Shown here: positions 11,791-23,100 of the stretch, in pieces | How positions within the stretch are numbered: the stretch's first letter is position 1 | Layout: the number at the start of each line of letters is the position of its first letter | Assembly (NCBI GenBank): GCA_003254905.1 | Contig: QANU01103765.1 | Span: 76,667-140,666, forward strand | Direction: 5' to 3' | DNA length: 64,000 nucleotides | Origin: Nissolia schottii | Lineage: Eukaryota; Streptophyta; Magnoliopsida; Fabales; Fabaceae | Made by a program: the position numbers and the translations under genes | Notes under the pieces: model-generated | Told to the model about the DNA's origin: nothing | The model's database searches: none | Seen by the model: the letters and a program-made list of their open reading frames with translations, nothing else

Positions 11791-14700
11791 TGTAACAATT
11801 AGGAAGGGCAAAGAAGTAAATGAGTTTAATAACAACCCAATATTCTAGCAGCATAAAATATCTGGAAGGAATGAAGCAATCATGAGGAAGGCTGTTATTC
11901 CATAAGGACACGTGGATGAGGATCTGCATGATCAGGGATCGCTCAAGGAGAAGAGAGTAAAGAAAAGCAACTCTAAATGGAAGGATTTTCATATGAGCAT
12001 GGTATGACTAATGTGAGTGATCAATTCCTTCTTGTTGATTCAATTTGTAAAATTAAAATATGATGAAAAACATGATATGAACCTTTTAATGTGTGTGTTA
12101 GTGTTTCAGGATTAATATTGTTTTAGATCCAGAATCTGTTTAAAAACTAACTCAGCCCAAGCTTGGTGATTGATATAAGTGGACAAAAATAAAGATGCAG
12201 CTAAAGTCCATATATTATGGTCCAACAAGGAGTCCATGAATGCTCAAATTTATAAGGTCAAACCCATGTTAAAGAAAGGCAAAACTGAAGCAGCCCAATA
12301 GATTGGCCCAACAAAATTTGAGAGAAGAAGCCATTAGATTTTTCTCATTGGGGCAAAGAAAAATAAAAAGGGAAGAAACCAAGAAGGGTAAAATTTCAAT
12401 TATTCACTCAATGAGTGAATTCAAGTATCTTGAATTTCTTAAATAAGAAGTCAAAAGAAACTTGAGGCTCAAACAGAAACTCCAGAATAAGATACTGCTG
12501 TCAAAATTGATTGATAAGAAGTCAAAGATTCTGGATATATAGGAAAGCTACGATTAAGGGGAAGCTCACACTAAGGGGAAGCAAATCTGCTAAAAGAGGT
12601 ATATCTAAAACCCCTTCTAAAATTTCCTTGAATGTTTGTCATCAAGGGGGAGATTGTTAAGTTAGAATTTGAAACTATTTGATGACAAACACTATGTGAA
12701 TATTTTAATGTGTGTATTAAAGTGTTTCAGAAAAAGTTAGGTCCATAATATTCTGAGAAACTTGAAATCATTTTTTGGCCCAAGACCAAGATTGTTTTTA
12801 GTACAAAAGGGGAAAATATGGATGTCAAGCCAAGAGCCACGTCAAAAGGAATTAAAAATTAGATAAAGCAATTGCTGCCCATAAGAAACAAAGGAGCCAA
12901 CGTTAGTTTGTTGAATAAAGAAAGAAATTGGCAGGTCCTTTGAAAAAGGAAGCAAGACATAAATGCTATTAGAGAAAGGAATAAAATATTTTTGGGAAGC
13001 AGCAATTATCTCTTACATGAGAGTAAATCAAGGAAAAGCAAAAGGAAAGGTGATGGTAAGTCTCCAAGAGGATTAGGAAAGTAAAATATAAATAAGGAAG
13101 AAAGAGGAATAAAATGGAAGATTAGCATTGACATATCAATTGAGAGAAACTTTGGGAAAGCAAAGATTTACTTGTATCTCAGTCAAAGAGAGTAAATGCT
13201 CTCAAGGACATGAATGGAGGAAATCAAATTTTCTTGACAAAATGATATGATGCTGAATATAGAAGAAATGAAATAGAAAAGGGAAATAAGACAAATGAAC
13301 AGCTAACATGTTGGGAAGCAAATATCAAGCATGGTAACTTCCCCTGAACAACTACGGATGAGTCAGAGAAAATAGGACAAAAATGAAAGCAACATTCATG
13401 GCTCAAGAAAGCTAAAGTCACGTATGATATTCAGCAAGAAACTCTTATGGAAGGAAGAGGAAATAAAGCTCCCCATGACCAAAACTCAAGCTGCTGTCTA
13501 CTAAAGCACATGAAATGGAAAAGGAAACAAGACAAGAATCAAGCAAGAAAGCTTAACGTGATGCAAGATGAAAGAAAGAAATCAGAAAGCAAATGTTATG
13601 AAAAGAAAAGCAAGAAACACGTTCTTCTTGCAACGCTCAAAAGGACCAAATTGAAGCACATGTGTAAAAGTCTTATTAAATGAGCATCAGCGAAAATTGG
13701 AAGGAGCTGAGCGGATTGAAATCAAAAGAAGGAAGAAATAGAGAATCATTGAAGAATGGCAACAACGAAGGAGATGATCTCAAGCTTCAAGAATATGCTA
13801 AGGATCGAGTATAAATGGAAGTGTCTTCACCATTCTAAATACACACAAGACATAAGAGAAAAATGAGAGAAAAAGATCACCATTGAAATACATCCTCAAA
13901 AGCTCCACCTACAAACCTCTCATATTTTGAATATGTTATTTTCAATCCTTTGATTTGGTATTTTGGTATTTTATTGCTTCGGGAGAAAATTGGTTATTTG
14001 AGAGTTTGTTTTTTGGCGAGCAACAGAGAGTTTGAGAGAAAGATTTTCAGTTCAAGTCTCTGTATTTGAAATTTTTGTCTTGTGAGTTCTTGAGAAGAAC
14101 TATTGGTGCTTGCAAGTTTTTGTGAAAGAAAAATAGATTTTGGTGATTGAAGAACTGGGCGTAGATTCCTGACTAGGAATCGAACCAGTATAAATATTGT
14201 GTTTGTTTTTCTTCTTCTCTCCACTATTTACATTTCCTATCATTTAAAAGAAAATCTGTTTTCGTTTTCAAAATTTTGGATTTTCAGAAAAACTTGTTTC
14301 CTTGAATACAAGGAGATATCTCCTAAACTTTTAGGAGACAACTTTCAAAGAAAGGTTAATTTTTTTTAAAACGAAAGACTTTGCTTAGATTCAACCCCCA
14401 TTCTCTAAGCCACACAAAACCATCACTTCTCTCTGTTAATATTTCTTCTTACTCATCGAGCTACTTGACTGAGCTTGTTGCAATTCTTCTCACGTGTATT
14501 CCAGAAGTTGAAGTACCAGCAATCGTGAGAGTGACTTGGCCGTGTAGTCCTTTATCCCCTTCGGGTGAGCTCGCTAGGGAGGCTACAAAGCTCAAGTGAT
14601 CGAGAGATCCCCTTCTCCACTCTTTATTATTTTCATTTTCCCCTCAGTACAATTAATTCTCAGTTTAGTTACTGTCAAGAATTTTTGTTAATTGCAGTTG

Positions 14701-14793
14701 GATTATATTGTTTTATTGACTCTATTGGAGTCAAAACATAAATTGATTCTGTGATATTTTTTTGCAAATTTCTATGTTGTGCTAGTTACCCCA
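11791..14793 (+). repeat. 5' LTR of the gypsy element, split by a nested element
   Basis: 11791-12032 and 14426-14793 match the 3' LTR at 19371-19938 in order. Everything between belongs to a later insertion. Without it the LTR is about 605 bp, close to the 568 bp of the 3' copy; the extra length includes a short segment near 14546-14575 that is absent from the 3' LTR. The start TGTAACAA is shared by both copies. Confidence 0.85.
12033..14425 (+). mobile_element. LTR-element remnant nested in the gypsy 5' LTR
   Basis: The insert begins TGTTGATTCA and ends ACCATCA. It is flanked on both sides by CTTCT (12028-12032 and 14426-14430), a 5-bp target duplication. A polypurine tract ends at 12654 and is followed by TGTTAAG, the start of a long 3' LTR (12655-14425, about 1.77 kb). 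The first few hundred bases of the insert resemble the start of that LTR. No gag or pol coding remains are seen between the ends, so it is broken and non-autonomous. The family is unsure: the long LTR after an AAGGGGGAGAT tract suggests a Sirevirus-like copia element. It is younger than its gypsy host. Confidence 0.75.
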
Positions 14794-14857
14794 TTTCATT
14801 TGGTGTTTTCATCAATGCCATGGCTCCGAAAAAGCTGATATAAAGAGGATCAAGGAG

Positions 14858-15770
14858 ATGCTTGAAGAGGCAGCGCAAGCACAAGCTCAACAAGACGCTC
14901 GTATTATGGTTCTAGAAACAACACTACAAACCTACCTCAACAATGTGGCTCACTCCGATACCCAAGGCGATCAGAACTCTCTATTTCACTATCACACAAG
15001 CCAATCGGGACAACCATTCTCGATCCGAAATGTCAATATCAAATTTCCCAAGTTTGATGGCTCGAGTATGTTGGATTGGATCTTTAAAACCAACCAATTC
15101 TTCGATTACTACCAAACAGAGGATGAAGATCAAGTCACCATAGCATCGGTTCACATGGACAAGGATGCAATTCCATGGTTTCAAATGATTTAGAGAACAT
15201 ACCCATTCCATTCATGGCAGGAATTAACAAGGGAACTGGAGATCGAGTTTGGACCATCACCATTTGAAGGAACTCGCAGTAGTCTGTTCAAACTTTTTTA
15301 GAAAGGCTTTGTGAATGATTACTATACTACATTTCTGTCTCTTGCAAATAGAGTTTATGAAATAAATCTAGATGTTATACTTGACTACTTTGTGAGTGGA
15401 TAGAAAGAGGATATTAGAAGAGATGTTGTTGCGCAATGCATTGATTCCCCTTTTGAGAGCAGTAGCCTTAGCTAGACTATATGAAGATAAGTATAGTCAT
15501 GCCACCAAATCTTATCACACTCAATCCAAGAACCACTCATGGAACCCACAGAATTCCTCTCACACAAGATACACCACTAAAAATAACCTTCCACCACCAC
15601 TACCCACCCCAAACACAAATCAGGATAATAAAAAAACAAATAATCCACTTATCAAGAAAATGGGGCCTACGAAACTATAATTTAAAAGAGAATAAAGCTT
15701 GTGTTTTACATCTCATGAGAAGTACACATTTAATCATAAATTCTCCAATAAACATCTCATGATATTGCAA
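14858..15770 (+). other. Gypsy gag region (fossil)
   Basis: The translation shows a coiled N-terminal part rich in Ala and Gln, then the retrotransposon gag motif NIKFPKFDG...DWIFK, typical of plant Ty3/gypsy gag. Near 15700 a GEKY-type zinc-knuckle or protease-linker region follows. It is broken and not expected to yield a full protein. Confidence 0.7.
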
Positions 15771-15819
15771 GTGGATGAAGATGAACCAACGAATCAACCG
15801 GTGGAGCCTGCCCTAGATG

Positions 15820-17536
15820 TTTAGAGCATAACCGTGTATAACTCGGGTAGACCCCACTGCGAACCAGAGCTTAGCACTGATGTCTGAATCCTCTCTTATT
15901 GGACGAGGGGAACGTTCTCGTTGTCCTTAGCCGAATCTGAAAATGTTATCGACAAATGGGTGAGTTTGTCATCTCAGTTATGGGTGCCTCGGTACCATAC
16001 AAATAACACATACTGTAGATAATATTGTGGCATAAAGATACATGTATATATACTGAAGGAACATGTATAGCAATTAAAGCATATATAACTGTTATCTAAA
16101 AGAAACTGAATGAATTGCACACACTGAATAAATTGAATGTACTAGGTAACTAAGTAAACTGAATTAATTACTGAAAGTAAAACTGGTCTGTGTACATATG
16201 CCCACGTTCGCTAGTGGAGGAGCACAATTCAAGGGAGCCTTAGCTCGATCTTACTTCACCAAAATAAATTCGGGTGGTTCCAGTATGTACGCAACCCAGA
16301 TATTTGAGAGGGTACGCATACCCTAAATTTGAGGAGCTTGGCGCTCAGGGGTATGGTAGGGCACGCATGCCATAACTGAGGAGCCTGGTACTCATATCTA
16401 TCTACTGCTAGGTCTAGGTTACGAGATCATAGGACCTGGTACTATTCTAGGTCATCTACCTTAGAATCTACTATTCGTGAAGTCTTTTAGGGAGTTGTTT
16501 TTGATTACCCATGTTTGTTAAGGCATAATGTTACTGATTATGACATGTGTGTCGTACTTAGATAATCTTGTTTATTAGTCTGAGCTCAAGGACTAAGGTC
16601 CTACACTTAGGATAATTCCCAGGTAAGAGAGGTGCATCACAATGGACATCGTAAGTACCGAGTCTTGTCTTAGCCAAAACCTGCCCCTTGTTAGGGTCCA
16701 TGCCTTAACCGGAGTCTTTATTAAAGTCTTATTATATAATCCTAATCAAGCAATTCTAAGGGGTATCATGTCTATAGATCTAGGTCTCTATCCTAACATA
16801 GCATGACATAGCATAGCATAGCATAACATAAGAATAAATACATGTCATATAATAGATCACCTAAGCATGTCATCTACTGAGCATGTATATAAATATCTAA
16901 CTAACTACTAGCATGTTATAAGCACAACTGACTCTATTGAGGGACCACTGAAGTGGAACCATTAATGCACTGAGACTGCCACTCACCTGGAATATCACGG
17001 AAAGGAAGAACGCTTACACTAGGGGCTCCAAGCGACGTGGTGTTGGCACCTGAAAAGGGCAACATAAACCACCATTAGCAACTCATAAAGAAATTTTTTA
17101 ACTAGTAGGCCCCGCGGTAGCGATCTGGCATCACCACGGCATCCTATGGACCGCCGTAGGCCACCACCATCACGGTGGCAGCATTAGGGCCTATTACCCT
17201 AGGCCATCCTAAAAAGGACTGGCTACTATCTAAGTGAAGACTTTGTGTCTTCACAAGAGGGAGAAAAGAAAAGTGAGCAGAAACTTGTTCTAAGAGATAA
17301 GAAAAGTCTAAAGCTCTGAGCGAATTGGAATGGGGGGAGGAGAGCTCTATTTATAGGAGAAGGGATGGCCAAAGGAGCAAGCCAGGCCCCCAAAAATGCG
17401 GATCCAAAAAGAAAAAATGCAGAGTTGAGGATGGTGCGTGTCTCACGCGAGTTGTTTATGTCTTGCACGAGACATAACCTGTCCTACATCTCGCGCAAGA
17501 TGCTAAAGCGTTTCACATGATTTAAGGGTTGTCACA
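15820..17536 (-). mobile_element. LTR-like unit inserted in the gypsy interior, minus orientation
   Basis: Read on the minus strand it starts TGTGACAACCC at 17536. It has a TATA box (CTATAAATAG, 17356-17347), a pyrimidine-rich leader, and a CACCTG/GTGAG splice-like site near 16985. Blocks matching the 9333-11240 unit place both in one family. It lies between gag and RNase H, where protease and reverse transcriptase would be expected. The left limit near 15820 is approximate. No coding domain is seen. A CATAG-type microrepeat lies at about 16798-16828. Confidence 0.5.
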
Positions 17537-17544
17537 TCATTCTC

Positions 17545-19360
17545 CTTGGAAATTAATGCTTTAGGCACATGCATAGGAGTAGTGCTGAGCTAAGAGAATC
17601 ACCCCATTGCCTATTTCTCCAAAAAGATGTGTTCAAGAATGCAAAGTAAGTCTGCATATGTAAGGGAACAATATGCCATTATAGAAGCATTGGCAAAATT
17701 CAAGAACTATTTACTCGGACACAAATTTGTAATCAAGACTGATCAAAAGAACCTCAAGTCTATATTAGAATAGAACCTACAGACACTAACACAGCAGGCA
17801 CGGTTACACAAGTTTATTGGATTTGATTTTACAATCCAATATAAACGAGGCAAGGATAATATTTTTGTAGATGCATTGTCAAGATCTTATTATATGGCTT
17901 TATCAGCACCAACCAACACTTGGCTAGAGGAATCGAAGTAAGCAATAACCAAGGATATTGAAATGACAGCATTAGTACAACAGTGCAGCACACAACCAGG
18001 GAGACAAAATTACTACACTACTCAACAAGGATTTCTATTCTGGAAAAATAGGTTAGTAATTCCCAGAGCCTCACAGCTCAAAGAAGTAATCATGAAGGAG
18101 ATCCACAACTCAGTCATAGGAGGCCACTCAGGAATCGCAAGAACAACTACAAGAATAGCTTCCCAATTCTATTGGCCTGCAATGCAAAAAGACATCAAGG
18201 AGTTTATCCAACACTGCCCTATCTGTCAGCGGGCAAAAACAGAAACTAGACTCCCTGCAGGGCTTCTACAGCCACTTCCAATTCCCAATCAAGTATAGGA
18301 GGATATATGTATTTCATTACAAGCCTACATTGTTCTTGTGGTTATACTGTCATATTAGTAATAATAGACAAATTAACCAAGTTTGCACATTTTTTGGCCT
18401 TGAAAAGTGATTACAACAATAAAAGTGTAGCTGAAGCATTCACTATACAAGTGGTTAAACTACATGGAATGCCAATGTCTATTATAACTGATAAGGACAA
18501 GGTTTTCATGAGTTAGTTTTGGTAGAATCTATTCCAATTGCAAGGGACCAAACTGAAGAGAAGTACGTCATATGATCCTCAAACAGATGGCCAAAATGAG
18601 AACTTGAACAAATCTCTAGAGATGTACCTTAGATGTTATTCATTCCAGAATCCAGAAGTGTGATACAAGCTCCTCCCTTGGGTCGAATATTGGTGTAACA
18701 CAAGCTTCCACAGCAGCATTGCCATGACATCATTTCAAGCCTTATATGGAAGATAACCACCACCCCTGGTCATATATGAACTACAACAGACAGATCCACA
18801 TTCTCTGCAAGAAATTCTAATAGAAAGAGACAAGCTCCTACATCACCTCAAGAGCAACATACAGAAAGCTCAAGCTCACATGAAAAACCAAGCTGACAAG
18901 AACATAAGAGAATTGTAGCTGCAAGTGAGGGAACTGGTTCTGGTTAAGCTACAGCCCTACAGGCAACAATTTGTAGCACTAAGAAAACACCAGAAATTAA
19001 GCATGAAATATTTTGGACCCTTCAAGATCATGGCAAAAGTGGGATAGGTTGCTTATCAAGTCAAATTAACATCCACATCTAGGATACACAACGTCTTCCA
19101 CACATCACAACTTAAGAAGTTTCAAGAGTCTCACATTCCGCCATACTTACCATTATCACCACAAACTACAGAAACAACCCTAATACTCCAACCTAAAGAA
19201 GTTTTGCAACATAAGGAAGTGAAGCAAATGCAAGACATAGTCCAACAAATTTTGGTACAATGGGAGAATATGTCCCAAGATGAGGCTACTTGGGAGAAAT
19301 TGGAGGAATTCAACGACAACCATCCTCACTTCAACCTTGAGGACAAGGTTGATTTGAAAC
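17545..19360 (+). other. Gypsy RNase H and integrase region (fossil)
   Basis: An RNase H domain begins near 17545 (LEINASGTCIG) and includes REQYAIIEAL and TDQKNL motifs. It is followed near 18100 by the integrase H2C2 zinc region (HNSVIGGHSG ... CPICQRAK) and the integrase core (IIDKLTKFAHF; IITDKD). The C-terminal stretch to about 19350 is basic and ends in a chromodomain-like WEKLEEF motif. Broken. Confidence 0.8.
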
Positions 19361-19370
19361 GAGGGAGCAT

Positions 19371-19938
19371 TGTAACAATGAACAAGGGCAAAGAAGTAAA
19401 TGAGTTGAATAACAACCCAATATTCCAGCAGCAAAAAATATCTGGAAGGAATGAAGCAATCATGAGGAAGGTCGATATTCAACAAGGACACATGGAAGAG
19501 GATCCACGTGATCAGTGACTGTGCAGGGGGAAGAGAGTGACGAAAAGCAACACTTAATGGAAGGATTTTCAGATGAGCAAGGCACGAGTAATGTGAGTGA
19601 TCAATTCCTTCTCTCTTTTAATATTTCTTCTTACTCATCAGGCTACTTGACTGAGCTTCTTACAATTTTTATAAGGTGAATTCCAGAAGCTGAAGTACCA
19701 GCAACTGTGAGTGTGACTTGGCCGAGAGGCTACAAGGCTCAAGTGATCAAGAGATTCCCTTCTCCACTCTATGTTATTTCCGTTTTTCCCTCAATACAAT
19801 TAATTCTCAGTTTAGTTGCTATCAAGAATTTATGTTAATTGCCGTTGGATTGTGTTTTATTGACTCTATTGGATTCGAAACTTAAATTGATTCTGCGAGA
19901 GGTATATTTGCAAACTTTCGTGCTGTGCTAGTTAGCCA
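19371..19938 (+). repeat. 3' LTR of the gypsy element
   Basis: It follows the purine-rich GAGGGAGCAT and starts TGTAACAATG. It matches the split 5' LTR through GCTAGTTAGCCA, after which similarity stops. The last bases before the MIRO 3' flank are therefore outside the element. Confidence 0.8.
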
Positions 19939-20106
19939 TGTGACAGCATCCTCACAACAAAAATGATTGTGATTATTAATAATTACTATACATCATTTAT
20001 TATAACTTTAAGTTGCCTAAAATGGTTAGAATGCACAATTACTGGGCATGAACTCAAAACAGTTAATGTTAGTATCGATAGCTAGCATTAACAGTTTGCT
20101 TGATGG

Positions 20107-23100
20107 CTAAGCAGAAGAATTTTTCTTCACGGCACGTGCGCGAGTAGCGGTCAAACCAACTGCAGCCATAGCAACTCCAACTGTAAATTCAAGATAGAAT
20201 GATGTTTAAAGGTTAATATTTTGAAATTTTTATTGTAAGAAAATCTTATATACTAATATAACCTTTCAAGTTCTGGGGAGACGTCTAGAAAAAACGCACC
20301 TAAGGCAAAAATAAGAGATTGATAGAGAAACTGCTGCTGCTGCTTTTTTTCCCTTGCAATCTGAGTTTCTGGGATGTTCAAATGAGGGTGTTCTGCAGCA
20401 TTGACAATCTTCTTGTACACATTACTCCAATCGCCTAATTTCATACTTACGTGAATAGGTGGCTCGATTCCAAATTCTTGAGTAACCTATACAAAAGATA
20501 TAAAGATGACAAAATACTTAAAACTCTTAGATATAGAGAGAGATAATAAACATGTATGCAATGATATGGTAATTGCGAGCTGAAAACGCGTTACCTTAGC
20601 AGAATCTAGTACCGCCCTTGGGTACGGAGTTAAATCATCCTTAGCAGCAATGAGGAGGCAAGGAACACTGTAACCAGTTAGTTCTCCTTGTCTAACAACC
20701 TTCTCAAGCAAATCTCTGGATTTCTTCCATGAGTATTCATTTGAGCTGGAAAATAGGGAACAGAGATTATAAATAATGACAATGGAATAGAAATCCAAAA
20801 AATACTTAAAAGTACCAATATACAACTAAGAAGTAAGCCACATGAATTTGACTAGAGAATTTAGCCGCACCTTTAAACGAAAAAATGCATATAATAATGC
20901 ATGTATCACTAACTTCGGGTTTGATGAAAAATTCTAAGTCCTTCTCAATTGTCAGGGTAAATCCATATGTATTGTATGCAACGAAATTCATTACTAGACA
21001 CTACAGGAAAGCCAGGAACCTTTTAAAAAAAGCTACGCCAAAATTAAACTCAGTTTGACTTTAATACAGTCAAAATGATCCATAGGTTAGATATTTTTAG
21101 ACTTCCAGGATTTAATGCCGTGGCTTCTACTTCGCAAATTTCATCAACCACAATGATTAACCAGTTCATAGGGAAACACAGCATGCAAGGAAGGTAATTT
21201 AAGGGATCATAAACAGTTCTAAAAGATCTCATTTCAGTGAATTAAGAATGCAAAGCAGCACCCCGCAAAAACATTTTGCACCATACCTATCATACACAAA
21301 AACAGCTACATCACATGCAGCCAACCAATTCTGATTTGACAAAAATTTTGATACTCCGTCCTCTGGTGTCTCGAGCAATATGAGAGTTTTCCTAGTTCCC
21401 TATATAGTAAACATCAGGCTTATAAGAAAATATAATGCATCTTGTACCGACTTTATGTATCAAATAGAGGCAAAACATGAGAGGAAGGCAATATCAGTTT
21501 TTGATAAGTTATTTAAATGAAAATCAAGTTTTCTAGTCATAATACTCACCCCTATCAATTCAACGACATTCGCCGCATACTTCTCAACCATTGTCGGAGT
21601 ATAGTTATTTGAGAAAGGCCTATGAAAGCGACAAAACAGTACATGAGCATATCAAATATACCTTAAAATATCAGTAAGCAGCATATACTCAGAAGATTTA
21701 CGGTGATGGGTTGGTTCAGAATCACACCTTCCCAAGAATGAATGCAGCAAAGAAGATTTCCCAGCGCTTTTAGAACCAAAAACATAGCATTGGAATACAT
21801 TTCTTTCTGTTGTTTGCTTCTTGCGATCTACTGATCTTCTACGAGTAACACGGAGTGCTGCAGCAGGATTACCACTATATCCGATGTAAATCAAATTAGC
21901 CAAGCTATGTGGCGGATCAAGTAATGTCATAAGTGCCCACTGCACCGTACAGTTTTAAGAAAAATATCAATCACAAACTCAATTTCCAACTATTAGAGAA
22001 GATATTAATGAAGCAGTATTTTCAATTTACCAGAAATACAAAGTTATATGAAACTGGAGTAAATTAAATAAAAGTAACACGAATGAGAAACTTCATTCAT
22101 TACTAAAATAGCTAATATGAATTTTCATTGATAGTGATAGATAGGCATGTCAATTCAACAACTCTATTATAACAAGACATGTGATTGCATCTATCCAGGA
22201 CCTGATTATAATGATCACTATCAAGTTTTCTTTTAGAACTTGTTAAATTATGATGAGGACGTAGGTTAAATTCACAATCTGTTTAAGTAGCATGGAAATT
22301 TTCATTTACATTATAGACCCAACAAAGATAGTTAGAATCAGGAAACACAAAAATCCTTTCAGAGATTTATCCAATAGTGACAAGTTGAAGAATAAAAGAC
22401 AGAGAAAGTGATAGGCACCTGAGACAGAAATCCCTTCAGAGGTACATAACCCATGTCAGTTTTCTCAGTTGTATCCTTATATGGAGCATCATTCCACGGA
22501 CTAAAATTCAAAAGCAACTGGTAAATATGAGATTTATAACTTCAAGTAAAAAGCTAAGCATAGGATTACTTCAAGATAAGTATGATGTATCAATACTAGA
22601 GAAAAAATAGGAAGCAAAGAAAATTTTGTGAAGATCATATCATTTTTTAACAAAGATAAAAGGATTGAAATTAATACTACTATCAATTATCAAATAGGGT
22701 TCACCTGAAAATTTTAGAGCAACAATGTTCACAAGTTAGTCTATATAGGATTATGAAAACAGATTGTTGCCTAAATTCTAATAACTAAATGACACTTTCA
22801 ACATACAGCACTAATGGTTTGGTCAGTGGTTGACTACCATCATGTTGCATGTTTGAAATGGCCCTACTCCCTCTGTTCTCATATATACATGAAAAATATT
22901 TGGGAGACCTAATTTATCAAACTTTCAACCTATAGAGAGAACGAACTACTTGAAATCATTTTAGTTACATAGAGGCATTCCCTCATTGTTGGAACATCTA
23001 ATCAAGACGACATAATCTTAGATCCTTTGGTTTACATCTGCCTCTCTCTTCCCATATTGGAAATTTCAAGAGTCAAGACAACGTGATCTTTCAACAAAAA

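Larger units (their letters stand above)
11791..19938 (+). mobile_element. Ty3/gypsy LTR retrotransposon, broken, with two nested insertions
   Basis: Two LTR copies bracket gypsy-type coding remains in plus orientation: gag (14858 to about 15770), RNase H (about 17545-17935), and an integrase zinc region plus core (17960 to about 18800). A basic tail follows, then a purine tract ending at 19370. Reverse transcriptase is not visible where expected; that space holds an LTR-like insertion. The LTRs differ at roughly one site in eight over the part I aligned by eye, so the insertion is old, probably several million years or more. There are numerous breaks. I found no matching target duplication outside the LTRs. 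Its right end lies only about 170 bp past the MIRO stop codon, tail to tail with that gene. Confidence 0.8.

Noticed and set aside
13447-13683. Lys-rich frame inside the nested LTR
   Set aside because: It lies within a purine-rich LTR; the composition alone explains it.
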